Source: JAYQUR01 sp038133505
Lineage (GTDB): Bacteria > Pseudomonadota > Alphaproteobacteria > MPNO01 > UBA830
Direction: 5' to 3'
Length of the DNA: 63,656 nt
NCBI GenBank assembly: GCA_038133505.1
Contig: JAYPTI010000001.1
Span: 1-63,656 of the forward strand
Part shown: positions 1-10,826 of the stretch, piece by piece
Layout: every line of letters starts with the position of its first letter
Numbering within the stretch: the first letter of the stretch is position 1
The notes under the pieces: model-generated
Told to the model about the DNA's origin: nothing
Databases searched by the model: none
Seen by the model: the letters and a program-made list of their open reading frames with translations, nothing else
Program-made: the position numbers and the translations under genes

Positions 1-497
1 ATCCGTCCCGAAAAGGCGGTCCCGGTGACGACCAGCCCGGCACCGACCACGTCGAAGCGCCGGTCGATGGCGAGGCGGAAATTGCCGGCCGCCGGGCGGG
101 GCGGCAGGTCGCGCGCGACCGCGATCAGGTGATGCTTGAGCGCGTCGACGCCGTCGCCGATCATGGCGGACAGCAGAAAGATCGGTGCGCCATCCAGCGT
201 CGTCCCGGCGAGATGTTCTTCCGTCTGGGGCATCGGCCCGTCGTCGGCGGCGACGATGAACAGCACGAAATCGATCCCCGCCACGCCGCACAGCATGTTG
301 CGGATGAACTTCTCGTGGCCCGGCACGTCGATGAAGCCGATGGTCTCGGCACCCTCGAGCGGCAGGTACGCGAAACCGAGATCGATGGTCAGGTTGCGCT
401 TCTTCTCTTCCGGCAGGCGGTCGGTATCGACGCCCGTCAGCGCCTTGATCAGAAGCGTCTTGCCGTGATCGACGTGGCCGGCCGTCGCAATGATCAT
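1..497 (-). CDS. selB: Selenocysteine-specific elongation factor SelB, N-terminal part (cut by window edge)
   Basis: SelB is the EF-Tu-like GTPase that carries selenocysteinyl-tRNA to the ribosome at UGA codons with a SECIS hairpin. The first 165 or so residues are visible. They show the P-loop GHVDHGKT (about residues 7-14), the EEKKRNLTIDLGFAY effector region, DVPGH (57-61), and the start of domain 2 (FRLAIDRRF, GAGLVVTGTAFSG). The ATG at 497 lies 13 bases after the selA stop, so the two genes form an operon. Oddly, TEEHL (residues 92-96) runs straight into AGTTLDGAPIFLLSA. The roughly 40 residues that should lie between them, including the NKxD/TKAD guanine-specificity motif, are missing in frame. 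Family identity is clear, but whether this copy is functional is uncertain. The C-terminal domains lie outside the window. Confidence 0.93.
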   Translation of the reverse strand, partial: MIIATAGHVDHGKTLLIKALTGVDTDRLPEEKKRNLTIDLGFAYLPLEGAETIGFIDVPGHEKFIRNMLCGVAGIDFVLFIVAADDGPMPQTEEHLAGTTLDGAPIFLLSAMIGDGVDALKHHLIAVARDLPPRPAAGNFRLAIDRRFDVVGAGLVVTGTAFSGR

Positions 498-510
498 TTG
501 GGGGCGATGA

Positions 511-1923
511 TCATTGGGGCGGAGAGAGTGCTGAAAGCTGCGCCGCGAACCCGGTCTCGTCGTCGAGGCAGCGGAGATCGAGGACGAAGCTGTCGTCCTG
601 GATACGGCCGATCACCGGGACCGGCAGTGTCCGGAACGCGCTCGCCAGCCGGTTCAGGGCGGAGCCCGCGGCCTTCCGGCTGGCCGGCACGACGGCGAGC
701 CCGGCGCTCGGGATGCGCTGCGTCGGCAGCGCGCCCGATCCGATCTGGCTGTCGCAATCGGCGATCTCCACTGTGCCGAAGTCGCCGACCGCTTTTTGGA
801 GTTCGGGCTGCATGCGCGCGGCGGCGGCGCGGATGTCGTCGACGGGCCGGGCGAGCCAGCGCAGCGTCGGGACGCGCGCGACCAGCCGGTCCGGATCGGC
901 GTAGAGGCGGAGGACGGCCGCCAGCGCCGCGATCGTCATCTTGTCGCAGCGCAGGGCGCGTTTCATCGGGTTCTTCTTGAGCTTGGCGACGATGTCCTTC
1001 GTGCCCACGATGATGCCGCACTGAGGCCCGCCCAGAAGCTTGTCGCCCGAGAACGTGACGACGTCGGCACCGTTCTTCATCGCCTCCATCGGCGTCGGCT
1101 CGTGCGGCAACCCGAAGCGTTCAAGCTCGATCAGCGTTCCGCTGCCGAGATCGATAGCGAACGGAAGGTCGTTGTCGTGGCACAGTTTCGCGAGCTCGGG
1201 TTCCGGCACCTCGGCCGTGAAACCCTCGACGACGTAGTTGCTCGTATGCACCTTCATGATCATGCCGGTCTTCGGTCCGATCGCTTCGGCGTAGTCCTTC
1301 AGGTGCGTCCGGTTGGTGGTGCCGATCTCGATCAGCTTGCAGCCCGACCGCGCCATGATGTCGGGCATGCGGAACGAACCGCCGATCTCGATCAGCTCGC
1401 CGCGCGACGTCGGCACCTCCTTGCGGCTGGCGAGGCTGTTGAGGACCAGCATCACCGCTGCGGCGTTGTTGTTGACGATGGTCGCGGCCTCGGCGCCGGT
1501 CATCCGGCAGAGCATCTCTTCTATATGCTCGTCGCGGTCGCCGCGCTTGCCGGGACCGATCCGGTATTCGAGGTTGCTCGCGCCGCGCGCGGCTTCGGCG
1601 ACCGCCGCGATCGCCTCCTCGGGAAGCGCCGCGCGGCCGAGATTGGTGTGCAGTACCGTACCGGTCAGGTTGAAGACGGGTCGCAGCGACGGGGTTGCGC
1701 GGCGGTCGAGTTCCTCGGCAACGGCGGCGACGATGGCGGGAACGTCCGGGGCGGGACCTCCCTTGTCGCGCAGCGTCCGGCGCAGCTCCGACAGCACGTC
1801 CCGGACGGCGTCGGTCGCCTCGCTGCGGCCGAATTCGTCTGCGAGCGGCGCCATTTCGGCGGCGCCGAGCAGGCGGTCGACGCTCGGGAGCGACGCGAGA
1901 GGGTTTTTGGTGTCATCCGGCAT
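511..1923 (-). CDS. selA: L-seryl-tRNA(Sec) selenium transferase SelA
   Basis: SelA is a PLP enzyme that converts seryl-tRNA(Sec) to selenocysteinyl-tRNA(Sec) using selenophosphate. The 470-residue length fits the bacterial family. Recognisable blocks are the N-terminal PSVDRLL, NLTGTVLHTNLGRA, the GPGKRGDRDEHIEEMLC segment, NNNAAAVML and the PLP-lysine motif TFSGDKLLGGPQ, with the lysine at residue 295. The longer open frame upstream is GC-driven. The ATG at 1923 gives the usual start (MPDDTKNPLASLPSVD). Selenocysteine use is supported by the adjacent selB and by a UGA-containing redoxin gene near 14.9 kb. No selD or selC was seen in this window. Confidence 0.96.
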   Translation of the reverse strand: MPDDTKNPLASLPSVDRLLGAAEMAPLADEFGRSEATDAVRDVLSELRRTLRDKGGPAPDVPAIVAAVAEELDRRATPSLRPVFNLTGTVLHTNLGRAALPEEAIAAVAEAARGASNLEYRIGPGKRGDRDEHIEEMLCRMTGAEAATIVNNNAAAVMLVLNSLASRKEVPTSRGELIEIGGSFRMPDIMARSGCKLIEIGTTNRTHLKDYAEAIGPKTGMIMKVHTSNYVVEGFTAEVPEPELAKLCHDNDLPFAIDLGSGTLIELERFGLPHEPTPMEAMKNGADVVTFSGDKLLGGPQCGIIVGTKDIVAKLKKNPMKRALRCDKMTIAALAAVLRLYADPDRLVARVPTLRWLARPVDDIRAAAARMQPELQKAVGDFGTVEIADCDSQIGSGALPTQRIPSAGLAVVPASRKAAGSALNRLASAFRTLPVPVIGRIQDDSFVLDLRCLDDETGFAAQLSALSPPQ

Positions 1924-2082
1924 GGCGCACGGACAATAGGACTTTCGCGGCCGGACGGAAACCGCCAGAAGCGTCAGGGTTGCGGCTCGACACGCGATCT
2001 TGATGACCGACCGGCTTGATCCAGCACAGGTGAAGAGTCGGCCAATCCGTCCTATTCTCTCCGCAAGGGAGAGACGACATGG

Positions 2083-2130
2083 ATGGCAGTTAATGGTGCC
2101 CGGGCCCCAACCGCCCGCACCGCTTCTTGA
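2083..2130 (+). other. Possible 15-codon leader ORF overlapping the ankyrin gene start
   Basis: After a good ribosome-binding sequence (AAGGGAGAG near 2065-2073) there is an ATG at 2079 that stops after four codons, and an ATG at 2083 that opens a 15-codon frame. The 15-codon frame ends in TGA at 2128-2130, which overlaps the TTG start of the next gene by two bases. This could couple translation of the ankyrin protein, or it could be chance. The encoded peptide has no recognised function. Confidence 0.25.
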
Positions 2131-2813
2131 AGTACCTGACGGCAATGGCCGCGGGGCTCGCGATAGGGCTCGCGGCGGGCGGCGCAACGGCGCAGACGCC
2201 GCCGACCGGGATCGAATACGAAGCCTATCGCGGCCTCCACGCCGCCGCCCACCGCAACGACGTCGCCGCGATCCGCAAGGCGGCGAAGGCGGCGTTGAAC
2301 GCGCAAGACCCACACGGCCGCACGCCGCTGATGGTGGCGGCCTATGCCCGTAACTACGATGCGCTCCGGGCGCTGATAGAGAAGGGCGCCGACCTCGATG
2401 CGCTGGAAAACGATCGATACGACGTCGTGACGATCGCGTCGGTCATGGACGATACGAAAACGCTCGGCATCGTGCTCAAGGCGGGCGCCAGCGCCAAGCA
2501 GATCACCAGCCCCTACGACGGCACGGCGCTGATCGCCGCCGCCCATCTCGGCCATGCGAAAGTGGTGAAGATGCAGATCGCCGCCGGCGCGCCGCTCGAC
2601 CACGTCAACAACCTCAACTGGACGGCGCTGATCGAATCCATCGTGCTCGGCGACGGCGGACCGGGCCACATAGACTGCCTCAAGGCGCTGGTCGGCGCGG
2701 GAGCGAACGTGAACATTCCCGACGGGCAGGGGACGACGCCTTTGATGCTTGCCGAGAAACGCGGCTACACTGAAATGGCCGACATACTGCGCGTGGCGGG
2801 CGGCCGGCCCTGA
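2127..2813 (+). CDS. Secreted ankyrin-repeat protein
   Basis: A 228-residue protein with a typical signal peptide (hydrophobic stretch MAAGLAIGLAAGGATA, cleavage probably after ATA-Q near residue 23). About four to five ankyrin repeats follow. The clearest are HGRTPLMVAAYARNYDALR, GTALIAAAHLGHAKVVKMQ, NWTALIESI and GTTPLMLAEKRGYTEMADIL. Ankyrin repeats bind other proteins, and the partner is unknown. Periplasmic ankyrin proteins in proteobacteria are often linked to oxidative stress or catalase, but nothing here points to that. The only in-frame start that keeps the signal peptide is TTG at 2127. The nearby ATG codons at 2079, 2083 and 2093 are in frames that stop or do not match. Confidence 0.8.
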   Translation: MKYLTAMAAGLAIGLAAGGATAQTPPTGIEYEAYRGLHAAAHRNDVAAIRKAAKAALNAQDPHGRTPLMVAAYARNYDALRALIEKGADLDALENDRYDVVTIASVMDDTKTLGIVLKAGASAKQITSPYDGTALIAAAHLGHAKVVKMQIAAGAPLDHVNNLNWTALIESIVLGDGGPGHIDCLKALVGAGANVNIPDGQGTTPLMLAEKRGYTEMADILRVAGGRP

Positions 2814-2847
2814 CCGGTCGGACCTGCCGCCGATCCGGGAGGAAGAC

Positions 2848-4065
2848 ATGGACGAACACGTCTCTCGCAATCTCCGGCCGTCTCTCAACGCCTCCGCACG
2901 GCGTTTCACCGACATAGACTCGTTTCCCGAGCCGGCGCGCACGCGCGTCGGCCAGGTCTTCACGGACGCGAAGGCCTCGCTGGCCCGCGAATTCGTAGGG
3001 GTTACCGCCGGGGACATTCCCGCCGGCCTGTTTCCCGTGGTCAGGACCGGCATTTCCATGGCGCCGGTCCTAAAGGCGGCGGACCGGCTCCGGGCAGCGC
3101 TCGGCGACGACCGCTGGAAGCAGGTCTGCTTCCCCGTCGAGGACGACGGTCCGTGGCGGTCGTGGCACAACATGCACATCTTCCTGATGCGCCACGGCGT
3201 CTCGCTCGCCGATCTGGACGACGCGCAGCGCACCGCGGCGCTCGCTCTGGTCGAGGCGTGCTCCAGTGCGGCCGGCTACCGCAACGCGCGCGATATCATG
3301 CGCCTGAACGAGCACGCCGCCGAGATCACCGGCGATCCCGAGGAATTCGGCGAGTGGTGGTACTGGATCAGCATCTTCGGCGAGCCGTCCGAGACCGCAC
3401 CGTGGGGCTGGCAGATCGACGGCCACCACCTGATCGTCAACTGCTTCATCTACGGCGACCAGATGGTCATGACCCCCGATTTCCGCGGCTCCGAGCCGGT
3501 GCACGCAAAATCGGGCAAGTACGAGGGAACGCGCGTCTTCCACGAGGAGCAGTCGCGCGGGCTCCAGTTCATGCAGGCGCTGTCGGGCGGCCAGCAGGAA
3601 CAGGCCGTGATCGGGACGCAATTGCCGCGCGACGTCATCACCACCGCGCAGATGGACAATCTGGAGCTGGCCTATGCCGGCATCCGCTCGGACGCGCTTG
3701 AGCCGGCCCAGCAGAAGCTCCTGATGGAGCTGGTCGAGATCTATGTCGGGCGCATCCGAACCGGCCATGCCGAGGTTCGCATGGACGAGGTGAAGAAGCA
3801 CCTCGCCGACACGCATTTCGGCTGGATCGGCAAGCACGGCGGGACGGAACCGTTCTACTACCGGGTGCACAGTCCGGTGATCCTGATCGAGTTCGATCAC
3901 CTGCCCGGCATCATCTGGGACAACATGGAGCCGACGCACGATCACATCCACACCATCGTGCGGACGCCGAACGGCAACGACTACGGCCGGAATCTGCTGC
4001 GCCAGCATTACGAGCGCCATGACCACAGCCACGCGCACACACCGCACCGCAAGGGGCTGGTTTAG
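2848..4065 (+). CDS. DUF3500 family protein
   Basis: A 405-residue protein that matches my memory of the DUF3500 family. Typical features are the HNMHIFLMRHG region, GEWWYWISIFGEPS, a WGWQIDGHHLIVNCFI block, and a late HSPVILIEFDHLPGI segment followed by a histidine-rich tail (HYERHDHSHAHTPH). The biochemical role is not established. The conserved tryptophan- and histidine-rich blocks suggest a metal- or substrate-binding enzyme, but this is inference. The ATG at 2848 is preceded by GGGAGGAA at a good distance. The upstream extension of the open frame overlaps the ankyrin gene and was rejected. It lies 34 bases after that gene and could share its transcript. Confidence 0.8.
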   Translation: MDEHVSRNLRPSLNASARRFTDIDSFPEPARTRVGQVFTDAKASLAREFVGVTAGDIPAGLFPVVRTGISMAPVLKAADRLRAALGDDRWKQVCFPVEDDGPWRSWHNMHIFLMRHGVSLADLDDAQRTAALALVEACSSAAGYRNARDIMRLNEHAAEITGDPEEFGEWWYWISIFGEPSETAPWGWQIDGHHLIVNCFIYGDQMVMTPDFRGSEPVHAKSGKYEGTRVFHEEQSRGLQFMQALSGGQQEQAVIGTQLPRDVITTAQMDNLELAYAGIRSDALEPAQQKLLMELVEIYVGRIRTGHAEVRMDEVKKHLADTHFGWIGKHGGTEPFYYRVHSPVILIEFDHLPGIIWDNMEPTHDHIHTIVRTPNGNDYGRNLLRQHYERHDHSHAHTPHRKGLV

Positions 4066-4096
4066 GTAGAGGTCTCGGCCCGCTGCCGAACAAACC

Positions 4097-5701
<1,605 letters not shown>

Positions 5702-5840
5702 GTCGGTTTCCTGAGGGTCGGTGCGGCGGGAATATAGGGCGGGTGCGACAGAATTTACAGGGAAAGCTCCGGCGGTCGATTTGTCGCTTCCGGCGCGCTA
5801 CGATGCCCTGAAACAAACCGTTCCGTGCGAGGGACACGCC

Positions 5841-7151
5841 ATGGATACGCTCACCGCCACCAAGCTCGACTACCAGTCCGGTTTCGGCAACGAATTCGCC
5901 ACCGAGGTGCTGCCCGGCGCCCTGCCTGACGGCCGGAATTCGCCGCAGAAGGCGCCTTACGGGCTCTATGCCGAACTGATCAGCGGCACCGCTTTCACCC
6001 AGCCGCGGAGCGAAAACCTGCGCACCTGGGTCTACCGGATGCGCCCGTCCGTGACGCACGGCGCTTTCCGCCAGATCGACGCGGGGCTGTGGCGCACGCC
6101 GCCGTTTGCCGAGGGCGTTCTCTCGCCCCAGCAGAACCGGTGGGATCCGTTCCCGATACCGGAGGGCGACGCCGACCTGATCGACGGCATGAGCACGATC
6201 GGCGGCAACGGAGATGCGAATACGCAGGCCGGCATCGGCATCCACGTCTACACGGCAAACAAGTCGATGACCGAGCGGTTCTTCTATAACGCGGACGGCG
6301 AGATGCTGTTCGTCCCGCAGCAGGGACGGCTCCGGCTCGTGACCGAGATGGGCGTCGTCGAGGCCTCACCCAACGAGATCGCCGTCGTTCCGCGCGGCGT
6401 GAAGTTCCGCGCCGAACTGCCCGACGGCCCGTCCCGCGGCTATGTCTGCGAGAACTACGGCGCGGCGCTGCGGCTACCCGACCTCGGGCCGATCGGCTCG
6501 AACGGGCTCGCCAATCCGCGCGATTTCCTCGCGCCCGTTGCAGGCTTCGAGGACAAAGAGGGCGATTTCGAGCTGGTCGCCAAGTTCGGCGGCGGGATGT
6601 GGGCGGCGGAGACCCGCTATTCGCCGCTCGACGTCGTCGCCTGGCACGGCAATCTCGTGCCGTACAAGTACGATCTCCTGAAGTTCATGGTGATCGGGAC
6701 GATCAGCTTCGACCATCCCGACCCGTCGATATTCACGGTGCTGACGTCGCCGTCCGGGCCGGCCGGGCTCGCCAACGTCGATTTCGTGATCTTTCCGCCG
6801 CGCTGGCTGGTCGGCGAGGATACGTTCCGGCCGCCCTGGTACCACCGCAACTTCATGAGCGAGTTCATGGGTCTCGTCTGCGGTCAGTACGACGCCAAGC
6901 CGGAGGGGTTCGTGCCCGGCGGCGCCAGCCTGCACAACACGATGTCCGCGCACGGGCCCGACGTGGATGCGTTCGAAAATGCGACCAAAGCAGATCTGAA
7001 GCCGGTGAAGCTCGACGATACGATGGCCTTCATGTTCGAGACCCGCTACCCGATCCGGCTGACGGATTGGGCGGCCAACAGCCCGCAGATGCAGCACGGC
7101 TATTCGACGTGCTGGGACGGGCTTGAGAAGAAATTTACGGGTAAAAAATAA
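5841..7151 (+). CDS. hmgA: Homogentisate 1,2-dioxygenase
   Basis: An iron-dependent ring-cleavage enzyme of tyrosine and phenylalanine catabolism that turns homogentisate into maleylacetoacetate. At 436 residues it is the normal length. Diagnostic stretches are LDYQSGFGNEFATE at the N-terminus, PRSENLRTWVYRMRPSV, the FPPRWLVGEDTFRPPWYHRN block and HNTMSAHGPD, which contain the expected histidine and glutamate iron ligands. The ATG at 5841 gives the family start, and the open frame upstream is rejected. The stop codon shares one base with the fahA start (TAATG), so the two are translationally coupled. Confidence 0.97.
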   Translation: MDTLTATKLDYQSGFGNEFATEVLPGALPDGRNSPQKAPYGLYAELISGTAFTQPRSENLRTWVYRMRPSVTHGAFRQIDAGLWRTPPFAEGVLSPQQNRWDPFPIPEGDADLIDGMSTIGGNGDANTQAGIGIHVYTANKSMTERFFYNADGEMLFVPQQGRLRLVTEMGVVEASPNEIAVVPRGVKFRAELPDGPSRGYVCENYGAALRLPDLGPIGSNGLANPRDFLAPVAGFEDKEGDFELVAKFGGGMWAAETRYSPLDVVAWHGNLVPYKYDLLKFMVIGTISFDHPDPSIFTVLTSPSGPAGLANVDFVIFPPRWLVGEDTFRPPWYHRNFMSEFMGLVCGQYDAKPEGFVPGGASLHNTMSAHGPDVDAFENATKADLKPVKLDDTMAFMFETRYPIRLTDWAANSPQMQHGYSTCWDGLEKKFTGKK

Positions 7152-8473
7152 TGCCGACACTGAACGACACCCACGACCCGGCCCTCAAGAGCTGGGTCGA
7201 CGGGGCCGATGCGCCCGACGCGGATTTTCCGGTCCAGAACCTGCCGTTCGGCGTGTTCGCTCATCCCGATACCGGCGCAGCGACCGTGGGCGTCGCGATC
7301 GGGGACTCGATCCTCGACGTTTCCGCCGCGTACCGAAAAGGCTTGATCGGCGGCGCGGCCGACGATGCGGCGCGGGCCTGCGGCGCCTCGACGCTGAATG
7401 CGCTGATGGCGCTCGGCGGCCGGCACTGGTCGGCGCTGCGCGCGGCGCTGTCGCAGCTTCTAAGGGCGGACACCGAGGCCGGCGAACAGGCGCAGGCGGT
7501 GGCGGACGAGATCCTCGTGCCGATGGCCGGCAGCAAGCTTCTGCTGCCGGTGCAGATCGGCGACTACACGGATTTCTATGCCTCGATCTTCCACGCCACC
7601 AACGTCGGCAAGATGCTGCGGCCCGACAATCCGCTGATGCCGAACTACAAACACATCCCGATTGCCTATCACGGGCGCGCATCGTCGATCGTGGTCAGCG
7701 GCGAGCCGTGCAAGCGGCCGGTCGGCCAGACCAAGGCGCCTGACGCCGACGCGCCGTCGTTCGGCCCGTCGATGGCGTTCGACTACGAGACCGAGATCGG
7801 TTTCTACGTCGGGCCGGGCAACCCGCTCGGCCAGCCGGTGTCGCTGGAGGAAGCGGAGGATCACATCTTCGGGCTCTGCATCCTCAACGACTGGTCGGCG
7901 CGCGACATCCAGGCGTGGGAGTACCAGCCGCTCGGGCCCTTCCTCGCCAAGAGCTTCGCCTCGCACGTCTCGCCCTGGGTGGTGACGTTGGAGGCGCTCG
8001 CGCCGTTCCGCTGCGGCGCCTATGACCGGCCCGACGGCGACCCGGCACCGCTGCCCTACCTGTCTTCCGCCGCCAACGATTCCGATGGCGGCTTCGACGT
8101 GCAGATCGAGGTCTCCATCGTATCCGAGAAGATGCGTGCCGAGGGGATGGACCCCGAAGTGCTCGCCGTTACCAACATGCAGCATCTCTACTGGACGATC
8201 TTCCAGATGCTGACTCATCACACGTCGAACGGCTGCAACCTGCGCCCCGGCGATATGATGGGCACCGGCACGATCTCCGGGCCCGACGAGGACTCGCTCG
8301 GCTCGATCCTCGAGATCACCAAACGCGGCGCGAATCCCGTGAAGTTGCCGACGGGCGAGGAGCGAAAGTTTCTCGGCGACGGCGACGAGTTGACCATGCG
8401 CGCCTGGTGCGAGAAGGATGGCGCACGGGCCATCGGCTTCGGCGCGTGCAGCGCCGTGATCGAGCCCGCCTGA
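7151..8473 (+). CDS. fahA: Fumarylacetoacetase
   Basis: Hydrolyses fumarylacetoacetate to fumarate and acetoacetate, the last step of the homogentisate pathway. At 440 residues it has the two-domain layout of the family: an N-terminal SH3-like part (VQNLPFGVFA) and the catalytic FAH fold with DYTDFYASIFHATNVG, IAYHGRASS, MAFDYETEIGF, the metal-site run LNDWSARDIQAWEYQPLGPF, and late TSNGCNLRPGDMMGTGTISG. It starts on the last base of the hmgA stop. No maleylacetoacetate isomerase gene lies next to it here. Confidence 0.97.
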   Translation: MPTLNDTHDPALKSWVDGADAPDADFPVQNLPFGVFAHPDTGAATVGVAIGDSILDVSAAYRKGLIGGAADDAARACGASTLNALMALGGRHWSALRAALSQLLRADTEAGEQAQAVADEILVPMAGSKLLLPVQIGDYTDFYASIFHATNVGKMLRPDNPLMPNYKHIPIAYHGRASSIVVSGEPCKRPVGQTKAPDADAPSFGPSMAFDYETEIGFYVGPGNPLGQPVSLEEAEDHIFGLCILNDWSARDIQAWEYQPLGPFLAKSFASHVSPWVVTLEALAPFRCGAYDRPDGDPAPLPYLSSAANDSDGGFDVQIEVSIVSEKMRAEGMDPEVLAVTNMQHLYWTIFQMLTHHTSNGCNLRPGDMMGTGTISGPDEDSLGSILEITKRGANPVKLPTGEERKFLGDGDELTMRAWCEKDGARAIGFGACSAVIEPA

Positions 8474-8496
8474 CGGCCGGCCCCCGGTTCCAATCC

Positions 8497-10821
8497 ATGG
8501 CGGACATCGTCGGCGCCCGTGTCAAACGGATCGAGGACCCCGACCTGCTGCGCGGGCGCGGCGTTTTCGTCGACGACATCCACCTCGCCGCCGGGCTCCA
8601 CGCCGCGTTCGTCCGCAGCCCGCATCCGCACGCGGACATCCACGGAATCGATGTAACCGCGGCCCGCGCGGCGCCGGGCGTGCATGCCGTCTTCACGCTC
8701 GACGATTTCCGGCCGCATCTGACGAGCCCGCGCCTGCCGCTGGAATTCCCGTCGAAGAATCTTTCGGAAGACGTGACGCCGTTCCTGCTGGCATCGGGCG
8801 AGGTATGCTACGTCGGCGAGGCGGTTGCGATGGTGGTCGCGGACTCCCGATACCTTGCCGAGGACGCAGCGACGATGGTCGCGGTCGACTACGCGCCGCT
8901 GCCGTCGGTGGCGGGCTGTGCGGCGACCCATGCTCCCGGCGCGCCCGCCGTCCATTCGGGGGACGCCGACAACGTCTTGGTCGAGATCGAGCAGGCCTAT
9001 GGCGACGTGGACGCCGCGTTCGCGTCGGCGCATGCCGTCTATTCGGACCGCTTCGTTCAGCATCGCGGCGGCGCGCATCCCATCGAGGGGCGCGGCGCGG
9101 TCGCACGCTACGACGCCATGGACGACCGGCTGACCCTATGGTCGTCGACGCAGATGTCGCACGAGGTGCGGTCCGCCATCGTGCGGATGCTCGACATCGA
9201 CGAGGGGCGCATCCGCGTGGTTGCGCCCGAGGTCGGCGGCGGGTTCGGCTCAAAATACATCGCCTATGCCGAGGAGGTTGCCGTCGCGCTCGCCGCGAAG
9301 CTGCTCGACCGGCCGGTCAAATGGATCGAGGACCGGCGCGAGCATTTCATCGCCGCCATCCAGGAACGCGAGCAGGACTGGTCGATGGAGATCGCCGTCG
9401 ACGCCGACGGCCGCGTCCTCGGCATCCGCGGCGAGATGATCCACGACCAGGGCGCCTACACGCCGCAGGGCATCAACATGCCCTACAACGCGTCGACCGC
9501 CGTGCCGGGTCCCTACATCGTGCCGGCATACGCGATCAAGGTGCACGTGGTCGAGACCAACGCCGTGCCGACCGCGCCGGTACGGGGGGCAGGGTATCCC
9601 GAAGGCAACTATGCAATGGAGCGGCTGCTCGACCGCGCGGCGCAGGGGCTTGGCATGGACCGCGCCGAGATTCGCCGCCGCAACCTGATCCCGGCGGACG
9701 AGATGCCCTACGCGACGCCGCTGCTGACGCGCGCCGGCACGCCCGTGGAGGCCGACAGCGGCGACTTTCCCGAATGCCAGCGCATCGCGATGGAGGCGAT
9801 CGACTATGCCGGGTTCCCGGCGCGGCAGGCGGCGGCACGGGCCGAGGGACGCTATCTCGGCATCGGCATCGCCAACAGCCTGAAGGGCACCGGGCGCGGA
9901 CCGTTCGAATCCGGTTCGGTGCGGATAGAGCGCTCCGGCAAGGTCCGCGTGTTCACCGGCGCGCTCGCCATGGGGCAGGGGCTCAAGACGATGCTGGCGC
10001 AGGTGACGGCGGAACAGCTCGGCGTTGGTCTCGACGAGATCGAGGTCGTCGCGGGCGATACCGGCACCATCGCGCTCGGCCTCGGCGGCTTCGCCAGCCG
10101 CCAGACGGTTACGGCGGGCTCGTCGGTGCACTATGCGGCAACCGAAGTCCGGACGAAGGTGCTCAAGCTCGCCGCGCACCTGCTGGAGGCGGCCGAGGAA
10201 GACCTCGAGATCGTCGACGGCACGATCCGGGTGCGCGGCTCCGACGTGACGATCCCGCTGAAGGCGGTCGCGGAAGCGGCGTCCGGCGCGCCCGGCTACT
10301 CGATGCCCGACGGCGTCGATCCGGGGCTGGAGGCGAACGTCAATTTCAAGCCGCCGGCGCTGACCTATTCCAACGGCACCCACGCCGTCGAGGTCGAGGT
10401 CGATATCGGCACCGGCGAAGTCGTCTTCAGGCGCTATGTCGTGGTCAGCGACTGCGGCACGCTGATCAACCCGATGATCGTCGACGGCCAGATCGCCGGC
10501 GGCGTCGCGCACGGCATCGGCAACGCGCTGTTCGAATGGATGGGCTACGACGAGCGCGGCCAGCCGCTGACCACGAATTTCGGCGAATATCTGATCCCCG
10601 GCGCGCCGGACATCCCCGATTTCGAGCTGCACTACATGCAGTCGCCGACGCCCTTGAACCCGCTGGGCGTGAAAGGTGTCGGCGAAACCGGCACGGTTCC
10701 CGCTGCCGCGGCTGTCGTCGCCGCGGTCGAGGACGCGCTGTCGCCGTTCGGCGCGCGGATTTCCGACTATCCGGTCAGCCCGACGAAGATCGTGGAGATT
10801 GTCCGGGGCGCTCCCGACTGA
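8497..10821 (+). CDS. Molybdenum hydroxylase large subunit (xanthine dehydrogenase / CoxL family), orphan
   Basis: A 774-residue molybdopterin-binding subunit of the xanthine-oxidase family, which hydroxylates carbon positions or oxidises aldehydes with water as the oxygen donor. Visible are the N-terminal RIEDPDLLRGRGVFVDD, APEVGGGFGSK, the PVRGAGYPEGNYAMERL active-site loop (form-II-like, not the AYRCSFR of true CO dehydrogenase), MGQGLKTMLAQV, and the C-terminal GVGETG with the probable catalytic glutamate at residue 730. The FAD (medium) and 2Fe-2S (small) subunit genes that usually accompany it are absent from this window. The start at 8497 is 23 bases after fahA, so it is probably in the homogentisate operon. 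Substrate unknown. Confidence 0.9.
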   Translation: MADIVGARVKRIEDPDLLRGRGVFVDDIHLAAGLHAAFVRSPHPHADIHGIDVTAARAAPGVHAVFTLDDFRPHLTSPRLPLEFPSKNLSEDVTPFLLASGEVCYVGEAVAMVVADSRYLAEDAATMVAVDYAPLPSVAGCAATHAPGAPAVHSGDADNVLVEIEQAYGDVDAAFASAHAVYSDRFVQHRGGAHPIEGRGAVARYDAMDDRLTLWSSTQMSHEVRSAIVRMLDIDEGRIRVVAPEVGGGFGSKYIAYAEEVAVALAAKLLDRPVKWIEDRREHFIAAIQEREQDWSMEIAVDADGRVLGIRGEMIHDQGAYTPQGINMPYNASTAVPGPYIVPAYAIKVHVVETNAVPTAPVRGAGYPEGNYAMERLLDRAAQGLGMDRAEIRRRNLIPADEMPYATPLLTRAGTPVEADSGDFPECQRIAMEAIDYAGFPARQAAARAEGRYLGIGIANSLKGTGRGPFESGSVRIERSGKVRVFTGALAMGQGLKTMLAQVTAEQLGVGLDEIEVVAGDTGTIALGLGGFASRQTVTAGSSVHYAATEVRTKVLKLAAHLLEAAEEDLEIVDGTIRVRGSDVTIPLKAVAEAASGAPGYSMPDGVDPGLEANVNFKPPALTYSNGTHAVEVEVDIGTGEVVFRRYVVVSDCGTLINPMIVDGQIAGGVAHGIGNALFEWMGYDERGQPLTTNFGEYLIPGAPDIPDFELHYMQSPTPLNPLGVKGVGETGTVPAAAAVVAAVEDALSPFGARISDYPVSPTKIVEIVRGAPD

Positions 10822-10826
10822 ACGAA

